Notes: generated from the letters alone by a model not told the origin. DNA of 64,000 nt from Bacteroidota bacterium (GCA_016712665.1 JADJQP010000005.1:124001-188000); one strand, 5' to 3'; shown: positions 46,081 to 56,619, numbered from the stretch's first letter. Numbers and translations: made by a program.

Positions 46081-48066
46081 ATGAAATTCCCTATTCTAAT
46101 AAGTTGCTTATTGTTAGTAAAAGCGGTGTTTGCCCAAGAAAATAAAACCGACACCTTACAAGCGGTATTGATTGTAAATAAAAAAACGGAAATACATGGC
46201 GGGGTTCAACACATAGATAGTACAAGCTTACAACAATTTCAAAGCACCTCCTTACAGCAGGTATTGCAACTACATAGCAATGTATTTGTAAAAAATTATG
46301 GCATCGGTTCGTTAAGTACCATAAGTATGCGAGGGAGTTCAGCAGCGCAAACAGCAGTGCTTTGGCAGGGTATTCCGATGAATAATGCCATGACGGGCAT
46401 AACGGATTTCAGTACCGTTTCGGTTTCGCTGTTTGACGACATCAAAATCAACTACAATGGTTCCACACCCAATATAGTAGGTGGTATTATAGAATTAAAT
46501 AATGAACGACCCACCTTTAAAAACAGTCGAGAAATTGCTTTCGGTATTGGCTATGAAAGTTTGCAAAATACTTCACTGCATATGAGTGTCCGTGCGTCTA
46601 ATGCAAAGCAGTACGTTCGTATAAAGGTGCATTCACAGCAAGACAAAAATCATTACAACTATTACAATGCCGATGCGGAACATTTTCTAAAACTTACCCA
46701 TTCACGGGCAAGTACTGTTGCCGGTATTTTTGACTACTATTATAAAATAAAGCACAACAAAATACTATCTGTACATAGCTGGAATACGCTAACTGATCGC
46801 GAAATACCAGCAGCTACTTTTGAGAAAGAAAGTGCAAAGAAGGAATTGAACAGTAGCAATAGATTTGTACTACAATATGATTATAAAGGCAGTAGGTACT
46901 CGAGCGTATCATCGTTTGGATTCATACACGACCAACTGAAGTATGAAGATTCCCTCATCGCCTTCAAAAATACGGCATTGGCAGCAAGTGTACCTTTTAT
47001 AGAAACCTGTAACTTTTATCTAAATCGCCGACAAAAAGTTGGTATTGAATACAGGGCCTTATTGCAAAAATTATTGTCAGCTGGATCTGAACATTTGTTG
47101 CGCAACTCAGTAGCCATTCGTTACGAGGCAGAACCATTTTATAAAAAATTATTTGTATCTTCCTTTATTCAAAAAGAATGGAGCAACGTATTTACACTTC
47201 CATTGATTGCAGGTATCAACATCCGACAAAAACTGTTTCGCGAGCATTATTTGTTTGCTTCTCTCGCATCCAACTTTCGTAGCCCCACCCTCAACGAACT
47301 GTTCTTTACCCCAGGCGGTAATAAAAACTTAAAACCAGAAACCAGTAACAATTTGGAAGGAGGAATCGAAAACCATTTGAAACATGGTGCACATTCATTT
47401 AAAGCCACAAGTATGATCTATTCAAGAGATGTACGAAATTGGATTGTGTGGTATGGTGGATCTATATTGACACCTCATAATATACAAAGAGTGTGGAGCC
47501 GCGGGCTGGAGATGGATTTAAATTATAGATATGAGATAAGAGATATGAGATATGAGATAAGAGATAAGAGAAATGAAATAAGTGATAAGCGATTCGAGAA
47601 TGAGGAATATCTTAAAACCGCTGAAATAATCAAGAACACCAAAGCGAATTCGAAAGCGCGGCATTCTTCCTTCAAAATCAATGTACTTTATGCCTATACC
47701 CTTTCTACCACCAAGGAATCTGAAATTGCCAATGATTACTCCATTGGGAAGCAAATTCCATATGTACCTAGGTATCAAGCAAAGATTAATTTGGGTTATA
47801 CCAACAATGACTTTGAATTGAGTTATGTGTATGCTTATACCGGATATCGGTTTGTTACCACAGACGAAAGCGATTATTTACTACCTTATAATACTCATAA
47901 CGTATTTACCTCGTATGCCCTTCGTGCTCAAAGCCACCATGTATTACTGGGCACGTTTAAAATCAATAATATTCTAAACAAAAGTTATGAAAGTATTGTG
48001 GGTCGCGTAATGCCGGGAAGAAATTTTAGTGTGGGGATAATGTATCGATTTAATACATATCCCTAA
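46081..48066 (+). CDS. TonB-dependent receptor, BtuB-like (cobalamin)
   Basis: 661 aa. Signal peptide ends KAVFAQ. No classic TonB box with a CarboxypepD plug extension is seen. The plug has SLQQVLQLHSNVFVKNYG and TISMRGSSAAQTAVLWQG. The 22-strand barrel follows and ends SFGIMYRF-like (NFSVGIMYRF), as usual. The gene is last of the riboswitch operon, with no gap after the propeller gene. A short A+T-rich microrepeat (47527-47590) lies in frame in a loop. Substrate inferred as cobalamin from riboswitch and propeller. Confidence 0.87.
   Translation: MKFPILISCLLLVKAVFAQENKTDTLQAVLIVNKKTEIHGGVQHIDSTSLQQFQSTSLQQVLQLHSNVFVKNYGIGSLSTISMRGSSAAQTAVLWQGIPMNNAMTGITDFSTVSVSLFDDIKINYNGSTPNIVGGIIELNNERPTFKNSREIAFGIGYESLQNTSLHMSVRASNAKQYVRIKVHSQQDKNHYNYYNADAEHFLKLTHSRASTVAGIFDYYYKIKHNKILSVHSWNTLTDREIPAATFEKESAKKELNSSNRFVLQYDYKGSRYSSVSSFGFIHDQLKYEDSLIAFKNTALAASVPFIETCNFYLNRRQKVGIEYRALLQKLLSAGSEHLLRNSVAIRYEAEPFYKKLFVSSFIQKEWSNVFTLPLIAGINIRQKLFREHYLFASLASNFRSPTLNELFFTPGGNKNLKPETSNNLEGGIENHLKHGAHSFKATSMIYSRDVRNWIVWYGGSILTPHNIQRVWSRGLEMDLNYRYEIRDMRYEIRDKRNEISDKRFENEEYLKTAEIIKNTKANSKARHSSFKINVLYAYTLSTTKESEIANDYSIGKQIPYVPRYQAKINLGYTNNDFELSYVYAYTGYRFVTTDESDYLLPYNTHNVFTSYALRAQSHHVLLGTFKINNILNKSYESIVGRVMPGRNFSVGIMYRFNTYP
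47527..47590 (+). repeat. In-frame ATATGAGATAAGAG microrepeat inside the B12 receptor gene
   Basis: About five copies of a 13-16 bp unit (GATATGAGATAAGA and close variants) in tandem. They read as R-Y/D-E-I-R-D repeats within the receptor and keep its frame. The base composition (nearly no C) is unlike the neighbouring gene. It falls in what should be an extracellular loop between barrel strands. Confidence 0.75.
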
Positions 48067-48099
48067 TTAAGGCATTAACAAAGGTTGGAAGATGTTCCT

Positions 48100-49662
48100 T
48101 TACTTCTTTACAAATCGAATGGATTCAGGTTTCGCATTGATTTCATACGTAAGCAAATATATTCCTGTAGCCAAACCAGAAATATCAATTTGTTTTGCTT
48201 TAGAAGGAATTGCCATTCGCTCTCCGGTAACAGAAATAATTTGAATTTGGCTAAGGGATACATTTTGCGGTATATCTAGATGCAAAACAGTATGGGCAGG
48301 ATTCGGAAAAATTGCCAACTTGGATTTATTTGCTATGATATCCGTAGTGGTTTCAGGTGTACAAATCGCCTTAGTACAAAATCTCAAAACCTCTAAATGG
48401 TTTGCACCACAATGTCCTTCGGAATAGGTAAAGAATACATCATCACCAATATTTGAGGTATTGCCAGACATTCCGATTGGAAACGAAACGGCAGCGGTCA
48501 AACTGTCTATGGTGTTGCCGGTGCTAGCCAGCATTTTTTTAAGATGGAGGCCACCGTTTAAGATGCTTAATGTATGAATATTTCCAAGCATAGATACATA
48601 AACACCCATAGTACCCGAATTTACCAGCATTGTTTTTTGATATTGCAATACCCCTGCTTGATCATACTTTCGAAGAAATCCTTTGGATAAATCTTCTGTT
48701 CCTACAACAAAAATTTCATTCAGTCGATTTACAGTTAAACCCTGCACTTCATCCCGATCACTATTGGGTCCATTATATACTTGAGACCAAGCAGTAACAC
48801 CGTTTACATCGTTGACCTTAGCGGTTCGAATATCGCCAATATTATTTCCCAAAATACTTCCATTGGGGTTGTTATTTCCGCTTACGGCAATATCTCCGTT
48901 ATACATTTTTTGCATAACTTTATTGGCCACATCCGGTATTACATTGGTCCAAAGTAGGTTCCCGGTATTGTCCACTTTTCGGGTATAGCTTTTAAGAAAA
49001 TGAAGCGCACCTGATACTGAATCAGTATTATAGGTAAAATAAAAATTTCCACTATTATCTAAATAATTTGGACAATGCCAGGTAAGTTTCTCCACCGGAT
49101 ACTTTACACTCCAGACCAACAAAAGGTTTGGAGTAAATTCTTTCACAAACAGCGTATCATTGGCTGTAAACTGATCGCCATAGGAATAATAGACCAATAT
49201 ATTCCCATTGTTTTTCTCGTGAATCCCGTGAACACCATAACTCCAAATATTGGTCATGGTAGAGGCATTGAACCCATTGAGGTAATTTCCGTTAAAATCA
49301 TAAATGGCCACAATGGCCCCAGCCGGTGAAGGATTTCCAAATCCGGGAAACAATACATAACATTTATTTTGGCCTATATTCACTTTCGCCTTAGTTACAT
49401 CCACTTGTGGAAAGCCAGGTACCGATACCGTATCCGTCCATAAGGTAGTACCGTAAATATTGATTTTGGAAAGGAGGAGAATTTTTGCCGGATCATCTGA
49501 ATAAACGATATAAATATTTCCATTATCATCTGCTTTCTGGTCTAAAATGGTCATGTTGTGTGAAGCAGGTGCTTGTCGAGTATTAGTATATTGCAAACTT
49601 AATTGCGCATTAGCAATGGACGAAATAGTGATTCCGAAGAGTATAGCGAAAATTTGTTTCAT
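48100..49662 (-). CDS. Large T9SS-exported protein of unknown function
   Basis: 520 aa. Signal peptide (ends SIANAQ). Long beta-propeller-like body with repeats of the SBBP/NHL kind (DNGNIYIVYSDDPAKILLLS, NIWSYGVHGIHEKNNGN, NRLNEIFVVGTEDLSKGF). The C-terminus is a type A sorting domain (LAIFPNPAHTVLHLDI). Presumably a surface protein; there is no catalytic motif. It is convergent with the BtuB gene and not part of the operon. Confidence 0.85.
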   Translation of the reverse strand: MKQIFAILFGITISSIANAQLSLQYTNTRQAPASHNMTILDQKADDNGNIYIVYSDDPAKILLLSKINIYGTTLWTDTVSVPGFPQVDVTKAKVNIGQNKCYVLFPGFGNPSPAGAIVAIYDFNGNYLNGFNASTMTNIWSYGVHGIHEKNNGNILVYYSYGDQFTANDTLFVKEFTPNLLLVWSVKYPVEKLTWHCPNYLDNSGNFYFTYNTDSVSGALHFLKSYTRKVDNTGNLLWTNVIPDVANKVMQKMYNGDIAVSGNNNPNGSILGNNIGDIRTAKVNDVNGVTAWSQVYNGPNSDRDEVQGLTVNRLNEIFVVGTEDLSKGFLRKYDQAGVLQYQKTMLVNSGTMGVYVSMLGNIHTLSILNGGLHLKKMLASTGNTIDSLTAAVSFPIGMSGNTSNIGDDVFFTYSEGHCGANHLEVLRFCTKAICTPETTTDIIANKSKLAIFPNPAHTVLHLDIPQNVSLSQIQIISVTGERMAIPSKAKQIDISGLATGIYLLTYEINAKPESIRFVKK

Positions 49663-49734
49663 GTTTCGATAGACGTCAAATATGTCATATTAGTTTGCAT
49701 AAAATGATTCAATTATCTTTAATAAATGACAAAA

Positions 49735-50130
49735 TTACCAATTGGTCAATATTCTGTCTTTATCTAAAATTTTAATGATATCATTTGTATTTACAGCAGG
49801 TAACTTACTAAAATTTTCATTTGAGAATTCGTAGTTATTATACCAAATAGGTCTTGATTTAATGTTTTTAAAAGGCAGATTTCCATCAAGCATTTCATAA
49901 GGAATTGAACTAAGTTCATACGTTTTGTGAATTCCATAGGTCTTATAGCCACCGATGCCGATGATATTATCTGCTTTTTGATAGAATAAATCTGCTTGCA
50001 GGATTGGCATTTCACTCATCTTAAATGGTTTGCTTTGTACATTTTTTTGACGACTGGGAGGAACAGTTTGTGCTTGCATCCCGTGCATCATACCCATAAG
50101 AACTATAAATACTAAAATAATCTTTTTCAT
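49735..50130 (-). CDS. Small exported protein of unknown function
   Basis: 131 aa. Signal peptide (MKKIILVFIVLMGMMHGMQA), cleaved before QTVPPS. The mature protein of about 110 aa is polar and aromatic (YKTYGIHKTYELSSIPYEML; SRPIWYNNYEF) with no motif I recognise. It lies 72 bp after the LptD-like gene on the same strand, so may be co-transcribed. Confidence 0.5.
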   Translation of the reverse strand: MKKIILVFIVLMGMMHGMQAQTVPPSRQKNVQSKPFKMSEMPILQADLFYQKADNIIGIGGYKTYGIHKTYELSSIPYEMLDGNLPFKNIKSRPIWYNNYEFSNENFSKLPAVNTNDIIKILDKDRILTNW

Positions 50131-50201
50131 AAAAATGGCTATTTTGCGCTATATCAAATTTACAAGAAAAATTCCAAACAACTCTTATCACTTTCTTCAA
50201 G

Positions 50202-52814
50202 CTACAAATTGTCCCTAAAATCTCTTCTTCGCACCAACTTAAGATCTTGCAAAACTGATGATTTGACATTTAGAGCGAAGTTGTAACTCTTTCTAAATCC
50301 AAATGGTATCAGATTTAGACGCATTTCCCAGCAATGCAAATCACGATAAATGTCAAAGGTGGTGAAACTTATCTTCTTGGTGGCAAAGTTGTAACCACTG
50401 CGAATCCCAATTTTCCATTTACTGGTGAGGTTGATATCGCCGAAGAAATTAATATCCTGAGTTACTTTAATGGTATCCTTTTGTCGTGCTACCAAATAGT
50501 CTTTGTTAATATTTACACTATAATTAATATTTAAACTCCAGGGCACATTAAAGTCAGCATACGAACTATAGTTTCGTCCTATAGTTTGCAATTGCTCCTC
50601 ATTGGCAGATTGAGTGGCGTTGGTATTCTTCTTTACCGGTAGACTGGCACCAATAGCCACATTCGCTCTATCAAATCGCATCAGCTTTCCGCTTTGACGA
50701 TATTCAAACTCAGGAGTTATTCGGCCACTGGATTTTTCAATAGCATATAAAGAGTATGACATTCCACCAGAAATATTAATATTTTCATACAAAGTATTTC
50801 GATACGATATACCTACATTGCTCCAACGGAATGAATCGACGGCCATATTATAAAACGAATTTATATTTAATCCATCAATCAAACTTACCTTTTTGGTCCC
50901 GCTCAGTGTATCTTTCTTATTGCGAACTTTCAACTGAAGGGTATTTCCCAAATCAAAACCTACGCCTGCTACCTTGCCATCCGGTGGGAGTCCCAGCAAG
51001 GCTCCATCAAAATAGGAAAGTCTTCTATTGGTATAATTTTTGTCAACAAATGAATTATAATAGTAATTAAAAATTCCACCTCCAAAATCAGGACGGTAGG
51101 AAAACCTCACCGACGGCGTCAACACATGTCTGATTCCCTTTATGGCTCCTTGCTTAAACAGTTTAATACCATAAATTCGGGTAGATACTGAAGAGGATAG
51201 GTTGAAATCGCGCGCTGTAAAGAAACCGGACTGTGCAATCGTATCTAACTTATTATCCTCAAAGTTATATTGCTTTAATGTTTTTTTGGTATACCAGTAC
51301 TCGTTGTAATTGGCACCAAAAGTGAGGTTGAAAAATTTTAGCAAATTATAGCTTGCATTGATGGGTATACTATGCTTGAATCCATTTTGAAAATCATCTA
51401 ATTTTAAATTCGACATACTGAAGCTGGAGTCATAAAAATCTAGGCGATTCAAGGCGGAAAATTGGTAACTGGCACCAATTTTTTCGTACCATCTGGGTTT
51501 AATCACATCTTTTCGAAACTGAAATGGAAATATTTGATTTACCGAAAAATTCAATTCAGGTAGCGTTAGTTGTACCAATCTTGTTTGGGTATTTTGCGTA
51601 TGTCGCAAGGCTGCGGCAAAATTGATTGGTTTATCTTTCCAGGTTTTGGAGTAGGAAATATTAGATGAAAAATTATTGTTTAGATACAAATTTGCATCAT
51701 AGGTATTATTGGTTTGATACTTGCTACTGCCTACATTCACATTGGCACTGAAATTACTACCGGGCATTACATTCGGGTTGATGGCATGGCTCCAGGTAAC
51801 GAAAAAATTTCGGCTAATTTGATTTCCCGGTTCATAACTTTCGCCAATTTTATTATAGGCATAGTTTACGCTAAAATTACCATTGAAGCGATATCGATAT
51901 ACATAGTTACTGACCAAGCCGGCCCTCCAGGTACCCAATGCATACACATCAGCCAGCAACAACAAATCGGCACGATCGCTTAAGGCAAAATAGTAACCAC
52001 CTTCTCTGAGTCCAAAACCTAAATTTTCACTCATATCATAGGTGGGTAGTTTGAAACCACTTCGCTGTCCTTGCTTCAAGGGAAATAATCCAAATGGCAA
52101 ATAAAGCGGCGTGGGAATTTCTTCAATTACCAGATTGGCCGGTCCTGACACAGCGACTTTATTCGGAATGATTTTAATCTTTTTTGCAGCGATTCCAAAG
52201 TGTGGCTTGGCATCACTACAGGTGGTGTAGATATTTCCATAACCATTGATTGAATTATCGTTATTACGTTTTACCTGATCACTTAAAATATATCCTTCAC
52301 CATATTGCGAGTAGGCATTTTCTACGAGGGCTCGTTTCGATTTAAAATTAAAATAAAGTGCAGAAAATGTGGAGGATTCACTCCCTTGATGAATTCGAGG
52401 TTTTACTTTGCTGGTGTCGTCTACCGTTCCAAGTACCTCTAAAGCGGTTAGTAGACTAGAATCTTGCAAATACTCAATATAGTCTGCTGTTACCTTTATA
52501 TCTTCAAAACTAATTTCTGCTTTATTATACAACATCAACTTTTTTTGAACCGCATCATAAACCAACGAATCTTGTGCTTGATATTTAACTTCAGCATCTG
52601 GTTTATCACTTGAGATTGGGATGCTTTTACCATTACGTGAAGAATCTTGTATGGGTATGGAATCTTTTGCAGTCTTTACCGTATCGGGATAGGTAATTTT
52701 CACAACCTGCGCCCATGTTAAAGTATTTGAAAATAGCAGGAAAATAACCAAAAATGAAATTGATTTTATTCGATTTGAATAGAAAATATGGCTATTTTTA
52801 CGCTCTTGATGCAT
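50202..52814 (-). CDS. lptD: LptD-like outer-membrane LPS assembly protein
   Basis: 870 aa from ATG 52814; an earlier start at 52844 is excluded by the -7 box at 52828-52835. Signal peptide ends LTWAQ. The OstA-like beta-jellyroll is at about 70-200 (VQKKLMLYNKAEISFEDIKV, TADYIEYLQDSSLL), followed by the long C-terminal barrel (TPLYLPFGLFPLKQGQRSGF, the family's lumenal-gate region). Bacteroidota LptD is divergent in length. It inserts LPS into the outer leaflet with LptE. It diverges from the amidase-MCE-OstA group. The frame is intact. Confidence 0.88.
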   Translation of the reverse strand: MHQERKNSHIFYSNRIKSISFLVIFLLFSNTLTWAQVVKITYPDTVKTAKDSIPIQDSSRNGKSIPISSDKPDAEVKYQAQDSLVYDAVQKKLMLYNKAEISFEDIKVTADYIEYLQDSSLLTALEVLGTVDDTSKVKPRIHQGSESSTFSALYFNFKSKRALVENAYSQYGEGYILSDQVKRNNDNSINGYGNIYTTCSDAKPHFGIAAKKIKIIPNKVAVSGPANLVIEEIPTPLYLPFGLFPLKQGQRSGFKLPTYDMSENLGFGLREGGYYFALSDRADLLLLADVYALGTWRAGLVSNYVYRYRFNGNFSVNYAYNKIGESYEPGNQISRNFFVTWSHAINPNVMPGSNFSANVNVGSSKYQTNNTYDANLYLNNNFSSNISYSKTWKDKPINFAAALRHTQNTQTRLVQLTLPELNFSVNQIFPFQFRKDVIKPRWYEKIGASYQFSALNRLDFYDSSFSMSNLKLDDFQNGFKHSIPINASYNLLKFFNLTFGANYNEYWYTKKTLKQYNFEDNKLDTIAQSGFFTARDFNLSSSVSTRIYGIKLFKQGAIKGIRHVLTPSVRFSYRPDFGGGIFNYYYNSFVDKNYTNRRLSYFDGALLGLPPDGKVAGVGFDLGNTLQLKVRNKKDTLSGTKKVSLIDGLNINSFYNMAVDSFRWSNVGISYRNTLYENINISGGMSYSLYAIEKSSGRITPEFEYRQSGKLMRFDRANVAIGASLPVKKNTNATQSANEEQLQTIGRNYSSYADFNVPWSLNINYSVNINKDYLVARQKDTIKVTQDINFFGDINLTSKWKIGIRSGYNFATKKISFTTFDIYRDLHCWEMRLNLIPFGFRKSYNFALNVKSSVLQDLKLVRRRDFRDNL

Positions 52815-52827
52815 TTCTGATAACGTA

Positions 52828-52835
52828 CAAAAGTA
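52828..52835 (-). promoter_or_regulatory. -7 element upstream of lptD
   Basis: TACTTTTG on the minus strand, 14 nt before ATG 52814. It fixes the start codon of the LptD-like gene. The -33 TTG is missing at standard spacing. Confidence 0.5.
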
Positions 52836-52895
52836 AAGAAACAATTTAGTAGCTTCCGCTTTAAAGGGTTAAAAGAAAATTAAAGGCTCCTGAAT

Positions 52896-53696
52896 ATGCA
52901 AATACAAACGATTACTATAAAAAAGATACTAGGAATAATCGCTCTTATCGGGCTGATTGGTACTTGGCATCCTATATATGCGAAGAAGAAGGTAAGCAAA
53001 GTGGTGATTGATGCCGGTCATGGCGGAAGAGATCCGGGTTGCCATGGTGTGTATTCCTATGAAAAAGACATAACTCTGGCCGTTTCTAAAAAAGTTGGAA
53101 AATTAATTCAGAATGAATTGAAAGACACAAAGGTCATTTACACCCGCGATTATGATTGGTATCCTGAATTAAAGGAGCGGACAGACATTGCCAATAAAGA
53201 GAAAGGCGATCTTTTTGTTTCGATACATGTCAATTCTACCCCAAGAAGAAATTCACCGGTGAAAGGAACCTTGGTATTGGTTTGTGGCCCCTCACGAATC
53301 GAAGAAAAAGAAGGAGCTATTGGAGAAAACGCCAATAATTTTGAAGAAAATGAAGGGTTGTTAGATCCTAACGACCCGATTACCCAAATCATTATCGCGC
53401 AATATTCTCAAGCCTTTCTTTCGCAAAGTATTGTGTTTGGAAGCAAAATCAATGAGGAATTTGCCAACCAAGGTCGCCATACAGAAGGGATTCGACAACA
53501 AAGTTTACAGGTGTTGGCAAGTAGCACCATGCCCGGAGTGCTTGTAGAAATTGGCTATCTTAACAATGAAGAAGAAGAACAGTATTTAAATAGTGAAGAA
53601 GGTCAAAATAAAGTGGCCCTTGCTATTTTTAAAGGAATTAAATATTATAAAGAGGAAAGCGAAAAAGATCCCATTCAAATAAAGATTGAAAACTAA
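52896..53696 (+). CDS. N-acetylmuramoyl-L-alanine amidase (Amidase_3)
   Basis: 266 aa. Signal peptide or anchor at 10-29. The zinc site of the AmiC type is complete: His42 in IDAGHGGRDPG, Glu56 (YSYEKDITL), His111 (FVSIHVNST), and the catalytic Glu in PGVLVEIGYLNN. It cuts the amide between MurNAc and the stem peptide, for cell separation. It is followed 19 bp later by the MCE gene and then OstA, an envelope operon. The frame is intact. Confidence 0.93.
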   Translation: MQIQTITIKKILGIIALIGLIGTWHPIYAKKKVSKVVIDAGHGGRDPGCHGVYSYEKDITLAVSKKVGKLIQNELKDTKVIYTRDYDWYPELKERTDIANKEKGDLFVSIHVNSTPRRNSPVKGTLVLVCGPSRIEEKEGAIGENANNFEENEGLLDPNDPITQIIIAQYSQAFLSQSIVFGSKINEEFANQGRHTEGIRQQSLQVLASSTMPGVLVEIGYLNNEEEEQYLNSEEGQNKVALAIFKGIKYYKEESEKDPIQIKIEN

Positions 53697-53714
53697 TTCC
53701 ACAAAAATTAAATA

Positions 53715-54710
53715 ATGAATTTTAACATCTCAAAGGAACTAAAAATTGGTCTTCTCGGTTTACTATCTATCGTCATGTTTGTTTTCGGATATAACTATCT
53801 CAAGGGAACGGGTGTCTTTTCGTCCACCAAAATCATTAGCTCGGAATATGACAATGTGCAAGGTCTCACCCCTGCCAGTTATGTACAAATACAAGGCTTT
53901 AATGTAGGTGCTGTAAAGACAATTTCCCTTTCAAAAGTGCATCCCGGAAAAGTAGCTGTAGAAATGACTATTGATAAAAATTTGTCCATTCCTATTGATT
54001 CGAAGGTTAAAATTGTTTCGTTGGATTTGTTAGGAACCAAAGCTGTTTCCATACTAAAAGGCAGTTCAATCGTCATGGTGAAAGATGGTGAATTGCTCAG
54101 TGGTGAAGTGGAATTGGGAACCATTGAAGGCTTAGGTGCTTCGGCGACACCCGCTATCGAAAATATTAATAAAATAGTAAGTACGCTAGACACTACTATT
54201 CACAACATCAATAATATTTTGGATGTAAAAACGCAAAATAATTTGAAGGCTTCAATTGCCAGTTTAAATACTACCATGCAAAATTTTAGTCAGTTTGCCA
54301 ACGAGTTAAATGCGCAACGAACTAAATTAACCAAAACATTGGATAACCTCAATGCATTCACTACCAATTTAAGTAATAATAATGCCACTATTAGCAAGGT
54401 TCTTGCCAATGCAGAAACCACCACAGGCAATCTCAGTAAAGTTAATTTTGAGGCCATGGTCAGCGATCTAAAAAAAACGATTGCTGAATTACAAACAACA
54501 TTAAATAAAGTGAATCATGGTAACGGATCGCTTGCCATGCTACTAAATGATGATAAGTTGTATAAGAATTTAAAAAACACCTTGTCTACAGCCAATAATT
54601 TACTCTACGATATCAATGCACGTCCTTCGCGCTATATCAATGTAAATATTTTTGGAAAGAAACAAAAAAATGAATGTCCCCCGCAGGCCGCACCCAATGC
54701 CAATGATTAA
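53715..54710 (+). CDS. MlaD/MCE-family lipid transport protein
   Basis: 331 aa. N-terminal TM (IGLLGLLSIVMFVFGYNYL), then an MCE domain at about 36-115 (SSEYDNVQGLTPASYVQIQG, VKIVSLDLLGTKAV), then a long coiled coil with many Asn and Thr (INKIVSTLDTTIHNINNILD to the C-terminus). MCE proteins form hexameric rings that move lipids between the inner and outer membrane. The MlaE and MlaF partners are not in the window. It lies between the amidase and OstA, with overlap of its 3' end with OstA. Confidence 0.9.
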   Translation: MNFNISKELKIGLLGLLSIVMFVFGYNYLKGTGVFSSTKIISSEYDNVQGLTPASYVQIQGFNVGAVKTISLSKVHPGKVAVEMTIDKNLSIPIDSKVKIVSLDLLGTKAVSILKGSSIVMVKDGELLSGEVELGTIEGLGASATPAIENINKIVSTLDTTIHNINNILDVKTQNNLKASIASLNTTMQNFSQFANELNAQRTKLTKTLDNLNAFTTNLSNNNATISKVLANAETTTGNLSKVNFEAMVSDLKKTIAELQTTLNKVNHGNGSLAMLLNDDKLYKNLKNTLSTANNLLYDINARPSRYINVNIFGKKQKNECPPQAAPNAND

Positions 54711-56569
54711 TTTCCTTTTCAATAAGAAACATATCACTTTTTTATTGCAGTTGTTATTTTTGATTTCATTTTTGTGCAATATGCCAATAGCCAAGGCTAA
54801 CGCGCAGGCAGTTGTTTTTGACACGAGTGGCCTAAAGATAATTTTAATCACCCACGCCGATTCGGTAGTTGGTAGTCAGAATGGAAAAGCAAATTTCCAG
54901 CGATTATTAGGTGCCGTGATTGTAGAACACGATGGATTTAAAATGACATGTGATAGTGCCCACCTTTTTCGCGAATCAAATTTTGTGGAAGCATTCAGCA
55001 ATGTGAATATTGCCAAAGCAAATGGGGTGCATGCCAGTGCGCAATACATAAAGTATACAGGCAATAACAATACCGCTTTTATGAAAGGGGGCGTGCAAAT
55101 TATTGATGGATCCAATACGTTGAATACCGAAGAACTGACCTATAATATCAGAACCAAAATCGGAAAATATGTAAAAGGCGGTACCATTCAAACCGACGAA
55201 ACCACCATCAGTAGCGAGGAAGGAAATTACAATGGCTACAGCCAACAAACCTATTTTAAGAAAAATGTTTTTGTAAACAATGTCAAATACACCATTGAGT
55301 CAAAGGAACTAACCTACAATATCAAATCGAAAGTGGTAAAAATTTTAGACGAGTCGATCATTGTCAGTGAAAACAGCACCATAACCAGCAAACAAGGCAC
55401 CTACGACCCTAAAACGGGTAATGCTGTATTTACGAGTCGTACAACCGTTGAGACTGAAGATCAAATAATCATCGGCAACAAAATCACCTATAACGACCAA
55501 TCGGGAAATGCCACAGCAATTGGAAAAGCCATAGTTATTGATAGTAAGAACGACACCAAGTTATATGCTGATCGGGTAGATTATAATAAAAAAACCGGTA
55601 ACGGGCAGGCCTCCAATAATGTAGTGGTTGAAAAAAAGAAGGAGGAATCAATATGCTGTATGCACAGGAGGCCATTTACAATAAACTAAATGGATATGTA
55701 AAAACCTCCGGAAAGGTAATAATCATCGATACCGAAAAGAAAACCGTATTGCGAGCCGGTATTGTGGAATTCAACGAAAATTCCCGCTTTATGTTGGCAA
55801 CGGTTAATCCCAAATTAATAACCCTGGCAGAAAACGACAGTTTGTTTTTGCGGGCCGATACCATGATGAGTATGCGAATCAGAGATGAAAAGAAACTTGC
55901 CAAAATCAATATTAATAAAAATAAAAAAGGTGAAAAGCCCTTGTATGCCTATAATCTACTGTATGCAGATTCTACCTTTCGATCTTTTGAAAACGAGGAC
56001 GAAAAGGAAATAATTATTGCGCATGTATCGGTAAAATTATTTAGTGATTCCATGCAAGCCGTTTGTGACAGTTTAATTTACAATCAAAACGATTCGAGTT
56101 TTACCCTTTTTTAAAAAACCCATTCTCTGGAGTAAAAATCAACAAGCAGATGCTGACACCATTCTTGTTAAAACCACCAACAATAAACTCAAAGAATTGA
56201 ACCTAATTAGTAATGCTTTTTACTCTCCTTAACCGGATATGATACCTACTATGATCAAGTATCCGGAAATTATATTGATGCCTATTTTGAAAATGAAGAA
56301 ATTCAAAAAGTTTATGTCAATGAAAATGCAGAGAGTATCTACTATGGTAAAGATGAAGAGGAAGCATACCTTGGCTCCAACAAATCGGAAAGCGCTGAAA
56401 TGACAATGTATTTTAAAGATAAAAAGTTCAAAAAATTGCTTGTCTCAACAACCCCAAACAGGTATTTACACCCATTGACAAAAGTACCGAGGCAAGTAAA
56501 TTTCTGACGTCTTTCAGACTGCTCAGCGACAAAAAACCAATGTCAAAAGAAGAAATATTGTCTAAATAA
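54703..56569 (+). CDS. OstA-like LPS-export protein, four indels
   Basis: About 620 aa after repair, from ATG 54703 (overlaps the MCE stop by 8 nt). Signal peptide ends AKANAQ. Many LptA-like beta-taco repeats follow (VHASAQYIKYTGNNNTAFM, SKQGTYDPKTGNAVFTSRTT, GNKITYNDQSGNATAIGKA). Four indels: A missing near 55650, T extra near 56110, T missing near 56220, A missing near 56435. Restoration gives a continuous protein to the TAA at 56567-56569. The OstA/LptA domain is expected to line the LPS bridge. Indel number is the highest of any gene here, so inspect with reads. Confidence 0.75.
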
Positions 56570-56619
56570 ATTAGGTACAATCAAAAAAAAGTAAATATAT
56601 TCACCTTAAAATTTAGTTC

